Assembly (NCBI RefSeq): GCF_018327705.1
Contig: NZ_BNEM01000002.1
Coordinates: forward strand, 1,240,001 to 1,304,000
DNA from: Catellatospora sp. TT07R-123
Lineage (GTDB): Bacteria > Actinomycetota > Actinomycetes > Mycobacteriales > Micromonosporaceae
DNA length: 64,000 nucleotides
Direction: 5' to 3'
Shown: positions 7,756-16,970 of the stretch, in pieces
Numbering within the stretch: position 1 is the stretch's first letter
Layout of the letters: each line of letters opens with the position of its first letter
Translations under genes and position numbers: made by a program
Notes under the pieces: generated by a model
Told to the model about the DNA's origin: nothing
The model's input: the letters and a program-made list of their open reading frames with translations, nothing else
The model's database searches: none

Positions 7756-8748
7756 TCAGGGGTTGGCGAGGTGGGTGACCAGGCGGGTGAGGATCTGCCA
7801 GGACTGGGTGTCGTCGGCGTTGCCGGAGTGCGGGCGGCGGAAGCGGGCCACGTCCACCGCCAGATCGGACAGATCCCAGCGGATGCGGTAGAGCGCCAGC
7901 ATCGCCGGGTCCGGCGCCACCCCGGTGGCCTGCTCGTACGCTGCCAGCAGCGAGCCGTCGCCCGGGTCCAGGCCCCACAGGTCGCGCTCGGGCGGGGCGC
8001 AGCGCGCGGTCTCCCAGTCGATCAGCACCCAGCCGGCACCGGTGCGCATCGTGTTGCCCGGATGCGGCTCCCCGTGCGTGAGCGCCAGGCGGCCCGGCCG
8101 CGCCCGCGCCGCGGCCACCAGCGCGTCATACCGGTCCAGCAGGCCGCGGATCGGTGCGGCGTGGCCGCGCACCAGCTCGGAGCACCTCCGGGCGTACGGT
8201 CCGGCGTCCGGCACCGCCCCCGCGGCCAGCGCCGCCGCCAGTTGGTCGCGGTGCGGCACCGCGAACCCGTCCACCGGCGCCAGCGCCCGCACCGGCTCCG
8301 GCGCGGCGTGCACCCGCGCCACCAGGTCGAGTACCGCCCGGCGATGGTCCGGCGACTCCCACTCGCCCCAGCCGAAGCTGCGCCCCTCGACGAAGGCGTG
8401 CAGGGTCACGGCATACTGCTCGCCCGCTCGGGCCAGCGGCGACCCGGACCAGGTCGGCACCGGCGCGACCGCGAACCCGGCACCGCCGTCGTGCAGCGCC
8501 CGCGTCGCGGCCAGCGCCGCGCGCAGCCGGCCGAACCCCACGTCGAGCGGCTCGTCGGCGGTCAGCCGCTTGTGGGCCAGCTCGTCGAGGGTGGCGAACC
8601 AGCGGGTGCCGCCGGTGTCGCGTACCTCCCAGTGGTGGCTGCCCCAGCCGACCGGCCGGTAGTCGACCGCCGCCACCGCCAGCCCCCAGTCCCGGTCCAG
8701 CACCTGCGGCAGCAGGTCGTCGGGCAGATCGTCGGGCGGCGTCAGCAT
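7756..8748 (-). CDS. Aminoglycoside-phosphotransferase-family kinase
   Basis: A 330-residue APH/choline-kinase-fold protein. The catalytic loop reads LTHGEPHPGNTM (about residues 216-227; HGxxHxxN pattern with Glu in place of the usual Asp after HG), and the metal-binding segment is VLIDWETARCAPPERDLWGL. The N-lobe PVGWGSHHWEV resembles spectinomycin/hygromycin phosphotransferase-like proteins. Many such genes in actinomycetes are not resistance genes but phosphorylate unknown small molecules. It is transcribed away from the CBM2 gene; a tandem palindrome lies in the shared upstream region. A drug target cannot be assigned from sequence. Confidence 0.85.
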   Translation of the reverse strand: MLTPPDDLPDDLLPQVLDRDWGLAVAAVDYRPVGWGSHHWEVRDTGGTRWFATLDELAHKRLTADEPLDVGFGRLRAALAATRALHDGGAGFAVAPVPTWSGSPLARAGEQYAVTLHAFVEGRSFGWGEWESPDHRRAVLDLVARVHAAPEPVRALAPVDGFAVPHRDQLAAALAAGAVPDAGPYARRCSELVRGHAAPIRGLLDRYDALVAAARARPGRLALTHGEPHPGNTMRTGAGWVLIDWETARCAPPERDLWGLDPGDGSLLAAYEQATGVAPDPAMLALYRIRWDLSDLAVDVARFRRPHSGNADDTQSWQILTRLVTHLANP

Positions 8749-8823
8749 TTCACCACGCTAATGACCCCACCGGCGGGCGCAACCGATTTGCCCGGCGGCG
8801 GCGCATACCTCTGCGCCGGGAGC

Positions 8824-8859
8824 ACACCTCCTACGGTGTGGCCACACCACATGAGGTGT
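8824..8859. promoter_or_regulatory. Tandem 16-bp palindromes (putative operator, copy 1)
   Basis: ACACCTCCTACGGTGT (8824-8839) and ACACCACATGAGGTGT (8844-8859) fit ACACC-N6-GGTGT and are separated by GGCC, so their centres are exactly 20 bp apart, close to two helical turns. An arrangement with identical spacing recurs at 32984-33019. It lies between the divergent APH-like and CBM2 genes, 76 bp and 90 bp from their start codons. A candidate -10 TACAAT for the CBM2 gene is at 8912-8917. Confidence 0.65.
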
Positions 8860-8949
8860 ACCTCCAGCGGTGAGTACGTCCCGGCAGTGTCCGCCGTGGA
8901 CGCCCGCCGCCTACAATCGCAGGGACATCGCGCCGATCTGGGGGTGCCC

Positions 8950-9324
8950 ATGCGCCGGACCATCGCCGCCGCCGTGACTCTGCTGGCGGTCGCGCTGCCC
9001 GCGCCGGCCTCCGCCGAACCGGCCGTCACCTGCGTGTACACGTTCACGGCGTACCCGAACGGGTTCACCGCGACGATCGACATCCGCAACCAGGGGCCGC
9101 GACTCGATAGCTGGTCGCTGCGCTGGACCGTGCCCGACGGCACCCAGCTCGGCAACGCCTGGGCAGCCCGGATGACCCAGCCCACGCCGCTGGAGCTGAC
9201 GGCGGTCAACCAGCCGTGGAACGGCACGGTCGCCAGCGGCGGCCGGATCTCGTTCGGCTGGACGGCCGTCGCCCCCACCGCCACCACCCCGACCGACATC
9301 ACCGTCAACGGCACCCGCTGCTGA
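8950..9324 (+). CDS. Small secreted protein consisting of a single CBM2-like domain
   Basis: A 124-residue protein: signal peptide MRRTIAAAVTLLAVALPAPASA, then one carbohydrate-binding module family 2-like domain (CVYTFTAYPNGFTATIDIRN, DSWSLRWTVPDGTQLGNAW, AVNQPWNGTVASGGRISFGW, DITVNGTRC) with the family's terminal cysteine pair and conserved tryptophans. There is no catalytic domain or linker. Such proteins bind cellulose or chitin and may aid substrate adhesion or act as an accessory factor. ATG at 8950 is chosen for the signal peptide; an in-frame GTG two codons upstream is also possible. The ACACC-N6-GGTGT pair upstream suggests dedicated regulation. Confidence 0.85.
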   Translation: MRRTIAAAVTLLAVALPAPASAEPAVTCVYTFTAYPNGFTATIDIRNQGPRLDSWSLRWTVPDGTQLGNAWAARMTQPTPLELTAVNQPWNGTVASGGRISFGWTAVAPTATTPTDITVNGTRC

Positions 9325-9349
9325 CCGGCGTACCCCGGTCGAGCTGCCC

Positions 9350-11917
9350 CTATCTCGGCTGCGCCAGCCGGGCCCGCACCCGGTCGGCGTCGGGCAGCCC
9401 GAGATCGGTGTAAACGGCCAGCGCCCGGGTCCAGTGGTCGCGTGCCCCGGCCGGGTCGGTCTCGACCAGCGCCGCGGCCAGGCCGTCCAGGGCACGGGCG
9501 TGCTCGCAGCGGTCGCCGGTGCGGGCCGTGACCGCGAGCGCGGCCCGGTGCCGTGCCAGCGCCTCGGCGGGGCGGTCCAGGTCGAGCAGCGTCTCGCCGA
9601 GCGCGTTCAGGGTCTCGGTCTCCAGGCCGCGATCACCGGTCCGCCGGGCCAGGTCTAGAGCCTGTTCGAGCTGGTCCAGGGCGCGGGCGGGCCGACCGAG
9701 CACCCGGTATGCCGCGCCCAGGGTCGCCCGCGCGCTGCCGGTTCCCGCCGGGTCGCCCGCGTCGCGGCAGCGCACCAGCGCCCGCCGCAGCGGCGCCAAC
9801 GCCTGATCAGCCCGGCCGAGATGCAGCAGCGTGGCCCCCAGGTTGCCCAGCGCGTAGCCTTCCAGCCGCCGGTCGCCCACCGAACCGAACAGCGCCGCCG
9901 CGCGGCGGTGGTGTGCCAGCGCCCGGACCGGCCGACCGAGCCGCCGGTACAGCGAGCCGCGGTTGAGCAGCTGGGACGCCTCGCCGTGCCGGTCGCCGGT
10001 GCGCCGGTACACGGTCAGCGCCCGGTGCAGGCAGTCCAGGGCGGGTCCGTAGTCGCCGAGCCGCTCGTGCACCATCGCCAGCCGGGCCAGCGCCCGCCCC
10101 TGCCCCGGGGCGTCGCCCGCGGCCTGGAACCCGTCGGCGGCGGCCTCGAAGTGGCTGCGGGCGTCGGCATAGGAGCCGAGCCACCACTGCACGTTGGCTA
10201 GGTTGGCCAGCGCGGCCGGGCTGCCCGCCGACCGTACCGCCGCGGTGTGCACCGCCAGGGCGTCCTGGTGGTGCCCGCCGACCTCGAAGTACCGCCACAG
10301 CAGCGTGGACAGGGCGGCGGCGGTGGGCGCGCGCCCGGTGCGGGCCGCGTGCAGGGCCAGCGACACAAGGTCGGGGCGCTGCCGGTCGAGCCAGCGCTGC
10401 GCCTGCCGGGGCTCGGCCAGCGGCGGCGCCGGCCCGGCCGGGGCGGCGGGCGGCCCGCTGTCGTGCGGGAAGAGCGCGTCGCGGGCAGCCGTCGCGGCGT
10501 CGACCGTGTGCCCGTGCAGCCGGTCCAGCGCCAGTTCGGTCAGCGCGGGGTCCAGGGTCGCGGCGAGGTCGGCGGCGTACGCCCGGAGCAGGTCGTGCAT
10601 CCGGTGACGCCCCGGGCCGACCGCCTCGACCAGATGCGCGCGGGCCAGGCGGCGCAGCAGCGTGCCCGCCGTGTCGGCGTCGACCGCGGCCAGCGCCGCC
10701 AGCGGATACCGGTCGAACTGCGTGCCCGGGTACAGCCCCAGCAGCGTGAACGCGTGCGCCACCGGGCCGGGCAGCTGCCGCAGCGACCACGAGAACACCG
10801 CCCGCACCTCGGTGCGCGGGTCGCCGGTCGCGTCCAGCAGGTCCGGCACGCCCGCCCCGGCGGGCAGCTCCGCGACCAGCCCCGCGAGGCTGCGCCCCGG
10901 CTGGGCGGCCGCGACCTCGGCAGCGACCCGCAGCGCCAGCGGCAGCCTGCCGCAGCGGCGGGCCAGCTCGGCGACCGCGCCCGGCTCGGCGGCGGCCCGC
11001 GCGCCCAGCAGCGCGCCGAGCAGCGCGGCCGCCTCGGCGGGCGTGAGCACGTCCAGGTCGACGCGGCGGGCGCCGTCGCGGGCCACCAGCCCGGCCAGGC
11101 CGTCCCGGCTGGTCACCACGACCACCGCCGATGCCGTGCCGGGCAGCAGCGGGCGGACCTGCTCGGCCTCGTACGCGTTGTCGAGCAGCACCAGCATCCG
11201 GCGCCCGGCCAGCAGCGTCCGGTAGAGGGCGGCCCGGCCCGGCAGGTCCACCGGGATGCCCGCGGCGTCGACGCCGAGCCCGCGCAGCAGCGTGGCCAGG
11301 GCGTCGGCGGGCGGCACCGGCCGCTCCGGGTCGTAGCCGCGCAGGTCCAGGTAGAGCTGTCCGTCGGGGAACCGGTCCCGGGCGGCATGCGCCCAGTGCA
11401 CCGCCAGCGCGGTCTTGCCGATCCCGGCCGTGCCGCAGATCGCCGACACCGTCGCCGGATGCCCGTCCAGGGCCGCGAGCTGGGCGGCCCGGCCGGTGAA
11501 GCCGGGCACGTCGGCGGGCAGCTGCCGGGGCACCGGCGGACCGCCATCGGCCACCGGCACCGGTGTGGGGACCGCGCGGCGGCGCCGCTCCTCGACCCGG
11601 TCACGGGCCGTGGCCAGGGCACCCTGCTCGGCGGGGGTGGCGCCGAGCAGGCGTACCAGGTCGTCGAAGCGGTCCGTCGGGGGCAGCACCCGGCCGGACA
11701 GGTACTCGCCGATGATGCCGCGCGACCAGCCGGTGGCGGCCGCCAGCTCGCGGTAGGACAGCGGTGGGCCGCCGCGCAGGCGGGCGTGGCGGCGGCGCAG
11801 CTCACGCAGCAGGCGGGCCAGGTCCGCCAGGGTCTGCACCTGGTCGGGGGCGGTGGCGCGAGCGGGCCCGGCGGGCACCGTCCCGGTCGCGCGCGCGACC
11901 CGTGCATCGATGGCCAT
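9350..11917 (-). CDS. STAND-type regulator: HTH, NB-ARC NTPase and TPR repeats
   Basis: An 855-residue signal-transduction ATPase. An XRE-like HTH lies near the N-terminus (about residues 25-90: LSYRELAAATGWSRGIIGEY). The NTPase domain starts near 125 (DVPGFTGRAAQLAAL), with Walker A GTAGIGKTALAVHWA (about 163), Walker B MLVLLDNAYEAEQVRPLL and a sensor block VVTSRDGLAGLVARDGARRV. A winged-helix region ends in HRMHDLLRAYA, and the C-terminal half is tetratricopeptide repeats (ALANLANVQWWLGSYADA, GYALGNLGATLLHLGRADQA and others). ATG at 11917 is preferred; a longer reading to 12310 runs into the promoter of the divergent gene. Proteins of this kind often control secondary metabolism or development. 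No target is evident; the divergent 1326-residue protein is the nearest candidate. Confidence 0.88.
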   Translation of the reverse strand: MAIDARVARATGTVPAGPARATAPDQVQTLADLARLLRELRRRHARLRGGPPLSYRELAAATGWSRGIIGEYLSGRVLPPTDRFDDLVRLLGATPAEQGALATARDRVEERRRRAVPTPVPVADGGPPVPRQLPADVPGFTGRAAQLAALDGHPATVSAICGTAGIGKTALAVHWAHAARDRFPDGQLYLDLRGYDPERPVPPADALATLLRGLGVDAAGIPVDLPGRAALYRTLLAGRRMLVLLDNAYEAEQVRPLLPGTASAVVVVTSRDGLAGLVARDGARRVDLDVLTPAEAAALLGALLGARAAAEPGAVAELARRCGRLPLALRVAAEVAAAQPGRSLAGLVAELPAGAGVPDLLDATGDPRTEVRAVFSWSLRQLPGPVAHAFTLLGLYPGTQFDRYPLAALAAVDADTAGTLLRRLARAHLVEAVGPGRHRMHDLLRAYAADLAATLDPALTELALDRLHGHTVDAATAARDALFPHDSGPPAAPAGPAPPLAEPRQAQRWLDRQRPDLVSLALHAARTGRAPTAAALSTLLWRYFEVGGHHQDALAVHTAAVRSAGSPAALANLANVQWWLGSYADARSHFEAAADGFQAAGDAPGQGRALARLAMVHERLGDYGPALDCLHRALTVYRRTGDRHGEASQLLNRGSLYRRLGRPVRALAHHRRAAALFGSVGDRRLEGYALGNLGATLLHLGRADQALAPLRRALVRCRDAGDPAGTGSARATLGAAYRVLGRPARALDQLEQALDLARRTGDRGLETETLNALGETLLDLDRPAEALARHRAALAVTARTGDRCEHARALDGLAAALVETDPAGARDHWTRALAVYTDLGLPDADRVRARLAQPR

Positions 11918-12104
11918 GGTGCGGTCAGCATGCGGCTCGGAACGGCTCGTTGTCCACCTGGTGCCGGGCTGGCGCACGCCGCCGGGCCGAAGCGTCGCCT
12001 TGCCGATTCTGTCTGATTCTTTGGCTATTTCCCGTGGCGCAGCGCGCTCTTCAGTGCACGGTGGACGGCCCTCGCCGTCCCCGCAACCGATGAGGTGGTA
12101 TCCC

Positions 12105-15100
12105 GTGCGCACTGCCCTCTCCGCGACCGCGCGACCCCGGCGGCTCGCCGACGAGCCCGACCCGCTCGACCGCGTCGGCTCGATCACCGCCGCCAGCCTG
12201 CTGATGGAGGACGTGGTCAGCGCCGACCTCGTCTCCGCGGCCACCGGACACAACAAGGTCGCCCTGTTCGCCAACCCGTTCCTCGGCGGCAAGCAGGAGG
12301 CCCTGGTCATCGACGAGACCGGGCACCTGAGCTACCTGCGGCGCTCGGACTCCGACACCGGCTGGACCCAGTCGCCGTTGGACGACCCCGGCGGCGTCCA
12401 GTGGCTCGCCGACGAGGTCGTCGTGGTCGTACACCCCGAGGACTTCAGCGTGTGGGCGGTCTTCACCACGCCCAATGCGGTGACCCCGACCGCGCTGCGG
12501 GCCCTGCGGCTCGTCGCCGCGAGCGACCCCGCCGCCACCGTCTGCACCTGGGAGAAGCCCGCCCGCGACGTCATCAACTACGACATGGGCGGCACTCTGG
12601 GCATGCGCCACATGCACGTGTACTACGACCGGAACATCCCGATCATCGGCGGCGTCGACGCCCACGGCAACAACATCATCCTCACCGCCTCGATCGGCGT
12701 CGCAACCCGGCGGTTCTCGGCCGTGGACGCGACCAATCCCGTCGCGTCGTCGAGCGCGGCCGTCTCCGGCTACGCGTCCGGGCGGGTGCGGGAGTCGTAC
12801 ACCTTCTCCGGCGGCCCCGTCGGGTATGTCGCGTACGCGCTGGTGGACGGCGTCATCACGCGCCACAACCCGGAGTCGGGTGCCCCGGTCCGGGTCGCCG
12901 CCGACGCCGCCCAGCTCGTCGGGGTGTTCCGGTCCTACCAGCGGCCCGACCTCGGCTGCATCTACCTCGACAAGGCAGGCGATCTGTGGACCTGGAACCT
13001 GACCACCGGTGACGCCCACGTGCACCGGCAGCAGACCGAGGGGCTGGGCCTGCGGACCGCCACGTCCTGGCTGGACGACCACGGCGTCGCGCACGTCTAC
13101 GGCCTGGTCCCCGAGAAGGACGCGGACGGCAACGTGACCACGCACCTGCGGGTGCTGCACCAGTCGAGCTGGGGCCCCCACGGCGAGCCGGTCTGGTCGC
13201 AGGCGGTCGGCACGGCCCCGGACACCGACGAGGTCGTCGTGACCGTGCCCGCGCTCATCGGGCTGGTCGCGGACGTCGCGTCCTTCGCCGTGGGTTCGTA
13301 TCCGTCCGCCGTGCCCAGCCAGTTCGTGCGGCTGGCGGGGAGACGGGAGGACTCCGACCGGTTCGCGATCCACACCCAGGACCTCGTCTCGGGCCGGTGG
13401 TCCCGCGACAAGATCCGCCTGCCAGCCTCCGAGGAGCTCGACCCACATCTCGACAAGAGCCGGCACATGGTCACCCACTACGTCAGCACCGTGACCGTGC
13501 GGGACGGCCGGGGCAACCCGATGCCCGCCCAGCCCGTCACGGTGAGCGCCGAGACCCTGGTGGAGGTCCAGGTCGAGGGCGCCTCCTACCTGGTCGGTCC
13601 GGGTCTGGGCACCCGGCTGACGACGAACTCGTTCGGCAAGATCACCATCGCCACCCTCGCGGACAGCCTGCTGCCCGCGACCCTGCACGTGGACGCGGTC
13701 GGCCTCCAGCAGGGTGCGGTCATCCAGCCCGCCGCCGGAGTGCACGACTACCTCGCCGGCACCGGCACCCTGCCCTCGCAGAACGGCCGGTTCGACGAGA
13801 CGGCGCTCGCGGACGCCAAGGTCGACGGCGTACCCATCGTGACCGAGCATCACGAGTCGTGCGGCGAGGTGGCCGACAGCATCAAGAACGTGTTCCGCAA
13901 GGCCGACGGCCAGGAGATGCTCTCCCGTCTGACCGGCGGCCGGGGCGGCGCGGCGCCCCTGCACGGGTTCTCGATCGGCTCGGCGCTGTCCCCCACCGAG
14001 GGCCCCGACGCGGGCCGGATCGTCTACACGGAGCTGCACTCCCCCGAACATGTCCTGGCGCACAAGAAGGCGATCATGGAGACCGCCCAGTACGGCGGCC
14101 TGTGGAGCGACTTCGTGCACTGGGCCGGCGACGTCTGGGAGGGCATCAAGAACGGCGTCATCGAGGTCGTCCACGTCATCGTGGAGGTGGCCACCACGAT
14201 CTTCATCAAGATCGGCGAAGCGATCATCGCGCTGGTCGACTTCGTCATCGAGGCCGTCGAGGCCGCGGTCCGCGCCGTCGAGTCGATCATCCGGTTGGTC
14301 GTCGACACGGTGGTGAAGGTCGTCAACTGGCTGCGGGCGCTGTTCCGCTTCATCGACATCTGGGAGACGAAGAAGGCGCTGCAAGCGGCCCTGAAGCAGA
14401 CCCTGGACCACACCGCCACCGCGGCTCAGGACATCGCCGCGGACATGCACGGCTGGTTCGTCGCGCAGGAGGCCGACGTACGCCGCAACTTCAAGGACGC
14501 CAAGCGCAACAGCCTCGACGAGCCGACGGGCAACGCGGCCAACCAGATGCCGTCGCCCACCGACCCCTCCGGCAAGGTGGTCGCCCCGCAGGACATCCAC
14601 GACAACCCGCAGGGCAGCTGGATGCTGGACCAGACCGTCAGCAGCAGCGCGCTGGCCGCCTTCGCCGCCGCGCCGCCGCCGGCCCTCGACGCCTCGGCGC
14701 TGGCGGAGGTGTGGCAGCGGTTCGAGCACCTGGTGGCCGACTCCGGCATCACCGAGGAGGCCCGCGCCGTCCTCGGCGACCTCGACGCGCTCATCCGGCT
14801 CCTGGTCAGCCCCAACGACCCCGACCTGGCCGGCAAGACCACCGTCACAGCCCTGCTCGACCTCGTGGAGCACCTGCTGCTGGCGTTCCTGGAGCTGGGC
14901 GACCTGGTGGTGCAGGTCGTGGTGGAACTCATGGGCGTGCTCGCCGCCACGATGCACGACCTCCTCAAGTACGTCCCTCCGCTCGGGCCGGTGAACTGGC
15001 TCTACACCTGGCTCCAGCGCCACAACGGGATCCACGAGGACGACATCGAGGAGATGACGATCGGCGGCCTCATGTGCCTGATCGGCGCCTTCCACATCAC

Positions 15101-16085
15101 GGTGGCGCACAAGCTGGTGCACGGGGTCGACTCGGCCCCGTTCCCGCACGGGTTCCCGAAACTGCCCGCCCCGCCGGGGCATCCCGACCACGTGGCGGGC
15201 GCCCGCGCCGGCGACGTCGAGCTCGACGTCGTCAAGTCGGTCAAGTCGATGTGCGGCCTGAGCATCGCGTTCAGCGGCCCCACCAACCTCCTCGCCGACA
15301 TCGCCCCCACCCTCGGCAAGGAGACCTTCACGTTCAGCTTCCCGGGCTGGCTCGTGGCCGGCATGAACGCGCTCTACGGCTCCACCATGTCGACCCTGGC
15401 CGCCTACCCGCCGCTGAACGGCAAGCCCTGGAGGTCACCGGCGCTCGGCAGCTTCCTGCTGGCAGGCGCCGGCATGACCGCCGCCTGGACCACCTGGGGC
15501 CTGCATCGCGCCGACTCGACGAAGTACCCGGTCCCGGCGTTCAAGAACCTCGGGAAGGTGACGACCGGTCCGGTGTGCGTCGCCGGTCTCGCCATCGGCC
15601 AGACCGTGTGCGCGGTCAAGGGCGGGCTGCCCAACGGCTACGCGAAGGCGCAGCTGTCCATGGGGGTGATCCCGGAGTACCTCCAGCTGACCCGTATGCG
15701 GGTGCAGCCGACAATGGGCGGGCTCAAGCGGGCGGCGTTCGTCGGGGTGGTGGACGCCGCCACGATCATGACCGGCGGAATGATGCTCGCCGCGCCCAAC
15801 TGGTGCTCGCCCCCCGACATCCCCGAGCAGGCCTTCCCGAACGGCTCGACCCGCGACAAGTACTCCGCGACCGTCGAGCGCACCGGCGAGCGCGCCTTCA
15901 ACAAGCCGTTCACCTGGTGGTGCACCGGCACCCTGCCACCGGGGCTGGAGATCGACGCCGACACCGGCGTGATCCACGGGAAGCCGACCCACCCCGGCAC
16001 CTGGCGCTTCTCCGTGCACCTCAGGGACTCGTTCGGGCCGGACCAGTACGCGATCCTCAACGACCGGACCATCACGATCGTATGA
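12105..16085 (+). CDS. Very large multi-domain protein of unknown function with Ig-like C-terminus
   Basis: A 1326-residue protein. GTG at 12105 is chosen because GAGGTGG (12092-12098) sits 6 nt before it; an ATG at 12090 would overlap that site. No signal peptide is evident. Residues 30-450 are beta-rich, repetitive and propeller-like (ALVIDETGHLSYLRR, GCIYLDKAGDLWTW, GVAHVYGLVPE). About 458-540 resembles a bacterial Ig-like (Big_1) unit: YVSTVTVRDGRGNP. About 665-760 is a long stretch of hydrophobic and amphipathic helices (GVIEVVHVIVEVATTIFIKI, ALVDFVIEAVEAAV), and a second one lies at about 918-970. The last 65 residues resemble a putative-Ig (He_PIG) domain (LPPGLEIDADTGVIHGKP). The helical blocks could be membrane-active or a coiled scaffold. 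I recognise no catalytic motif and assign no function. Confidence 0.8.
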   Translation: MRTALSATARPRRLADEPDPLDRVGSITAASLLMEDVVSADLVSAATGHNKVALFANPFLGGKQEALVIDETGHLSYLRRSDSDTGWTQSPLDDPGGVQWLADEVVVVVHPEDFSVWAVFTTPNAVTPTALRALRLVAASDPAATVCTWEKPARDVINYDMGGTLGMRHMHVYYDRNIPIIGGVDAHGNNIILTASIGVATRRFSAVDATNPVASSSAAVSGYASGRVRESYTFSGGPVGYVAYALVDGVITRHNPESGAPVRVAADAAQLVGVFRSYQRPDLGCIYLDKAGDLWTWNLTTGDAHVHRQQTEGLGLRTATSWLDDHGVAHVYGLVPEKDADGNVTTHLRVLHQSSWGPHGEPVWSQAVGTAPDTDEVVVTVPALIGLVADVASFAVGSYPSAVPSQFVRLAGRREDSDRFAIHTQDLVSGRWSRDKIRLPASEELDPHLDKSRHMVTHYVSTVTVRDGRGNPMPAQPVTVSAETLVEVQVEGASYLVGPGLGTRLTTNSFGKITIATLADSLLPATLHVDAVGLQQGAVIQPAAGVHDYLAGTGTLPSQNGRFDETALADAKVDGVPIVTEHHESCGEVADSIKNVFRKADGQEMLSRLTGGRGGAAPLHGFSIGSALSPTEGPDAGRIVYTELHSPEHVLAHKKAIMETAQYGGLWSDFVHWAGDVWEGIKNGVIEVVHVIVEVATTIFIKIGEAIIALVDFVIEAVEAAVRAVESIIRLVVDTVVKVVNWLRALFRFIDIWETKKALQAALKQTLDHTATAAQDIAADMHGWFVAQEADVRRNFKDAKRNSLDEPTGNAANQMPSPTDPSGKVVAPQDIHDNPQGSWMLDQTVSSSALAAFAAAPPPALDASALAEVWQRFEHLVADSGITEEARAVLGDLDALIRLLVSPNDPDLAGKTTVTALLDLVEHLLLAFLELGDLVVQVVVELMGVLAATMHDLLKYVPPLGPVNWLYTWLQRHNGIHEDDIEEMTIGGLMCLIGAFHITVAHKLVHGVDSAPFPHGFPKLPAPPGHPDHVAGARAGDVELDVVKSVKSMCGLSIAFSGPTNLLADIAPTLGKETFTFSFPGWLVAGMNALYGSTMSTLAAYPPLNGKPWRSPALGSFLLAGAGMTAAWTTWGLHRADSTKYPVPAFKNLGKVTTGPVCVAGLAIGQTVCAVKGGLPNGYAKAQLSMGVIPEYLQLTRMRVQPTMGGLKRAAFVGVVDAATIMTGGMMLAAPNWCSPPDIPEQAFPNGSTRDKYSATVERTGERAFNKPFTWWCTGTLPPGLEIDADTGVIHGKPTHPGTWRFSVHLRDSFGPDQYAILNDRTITIV

Positions 16086-16087
16086 GC

Positions 16088-16128
16088 GGCGAGGGCGCCC
16101 ACCTGGCCGGCAGGTGGGCGCCCTCGCC
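16088..16128. terminator. Terminator between convergent genes
   Basis: A perfect 18-bp stem (16088-16105 with 16111-16128) with a 5-nt loop GCCGG starts 2 nt after the stop of the large gene and ends 21 bp before the stop of the convergent gene, so it can serve both strands. Confidence 0.85.
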
Positions 16129-16149
16129 CGGCGCCTGGCCGGGCGCGGG

Positions 16150-16899
16150 TCAGGGACGGTCGTTGTCCACCTGGTGCAGGACCACGAACGCCGGGATGTA
16201 CGTCACCGGCAGGTAGTTCTGGACGGTCAGCCCCATGGGCGTGTCGCGGTCCGTGGTGTCGGCGTCCTCGGCCGACACCGCCGTGACGGTGCGGGGCGTG
16301 TTCCAGTCGGCGGGCGTGAACACGAAGCTGGTCGGAGTCGCGCTGGTCGGCGGGCCGGCCGCGTTGCCGAGGTTGACGATCACGTTGGTGGCGGGGGCCC
16401 GGCTGAGCCGTACCGTGAAGGTCGTGGTGCCGCCCTCGGCGATGTCGGCGCGCAGCGGCGTCGCGACGATGTACGGCTGCGGGGTGTAGGCGCAGGCCTG
16501 GCCGTTCAGGCTGAACCCGGCGGGCGGGACGTTGCTGCCGCTGGTGTTCGGGTTGATCGCGAGCAGCACGCTGACCGAGGCTCCGGCGGCGACGCTGCCG
16601 TTGAACGAGGCGTTGGTGATGGTCACGTGGCGGCCGGACTGGGTGAAGTTGCCGTACATGGTGAACTGGACGGTCGCGGTGTCGGCGAGGTCGAAGTCGA
16701 GCTGCCAGGCGGTGACCGCGGTCGCCGGGGTGAGCGTGATCTGGGACTGGTAGCCGGTGCCCCAGAACACGGTGACGTTGTCCTGGACGGCGCAGGTCGG
16801 GGCGGCGGTGGCGGGCGCGGGCACACTGGTGGCCAGGCTGGTCGCGAGCGCGGCGAGCAGCAGGACCGCGCGGGTACGGCGGAAGCGGGGGCGTTTCAT
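16150..16899 (-). CDS. Secreted protein with CBM2-like and Calx-beta-like domains
   Basis: A 249-residue exported protein. MKRPRFRRTRAVLLLAALAT begins a signal peptide that ends near PAPATAAP (residue 34). Residues 35-140 form a CBM2/cellulose-binding-like beta-sandwich (VTVFWGTGYQSQITLTP, AWQLDFDLAD, GRHVTITNASFNGSVAAGAS, FSLNGQAC, two bracketing cysteines). The remainder resembles a Calx-beta/DUF11-type unit (IVATPLRADIAEGGTTTFTVRLS, FTPADWNTPRTVTAVSAEDAD). ATG at 16899 fits the signal peptide. It has no catalytic motif, so it is probably an extracellular polysaccharide- or wall-binding protein. Confidence 0.8.
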   Translation of the reverse strand: MKRPRFRRTRAVLLLAALATSLATSVPAPATAAPTCAVQDNVTVFWGTGYQSQITLTPATAVTAWQLDFDLADTATVQFTMYGNFTQSGRHVTITNASFNGSVAAGASVSVLLAINPNTSGSNVPPAGFSLNGQACAYTPQPYIVATPLRADIAEGGTTTFTVRLSRAPATNVIVNLGNAAGPPTSATPTSFVFTPADWNTPRTVTAVSAEDADTTDRDTPMGLTVQNYLPVTYIPAFVVLHQVDNDRP

Positions 16900-16970
16900 A
16901 CGGCGATCGTCGCGCCGGGCGCGGCCCGGCACCGCGACTCCTGGACGCCGTTGGACGCGGCGCCGGACCG

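Noticed and set aside
7756-8748. Antibiotic resistance gene
   Set aside because: The APH fold is shared by many metabolic kinases; neither this gene nor 48124-49041 has a resistance-specific neighbour or a sequence close enough to name a drug.
12105-16085. Polymorphic toxin
   Set aside because: Size and helical blocks are suggestive, but there is no recognised toxin domain, secretion signal or adjacent immunity gene; the Imm53 gene is 3.2 kb away and separated by unrelated genes.
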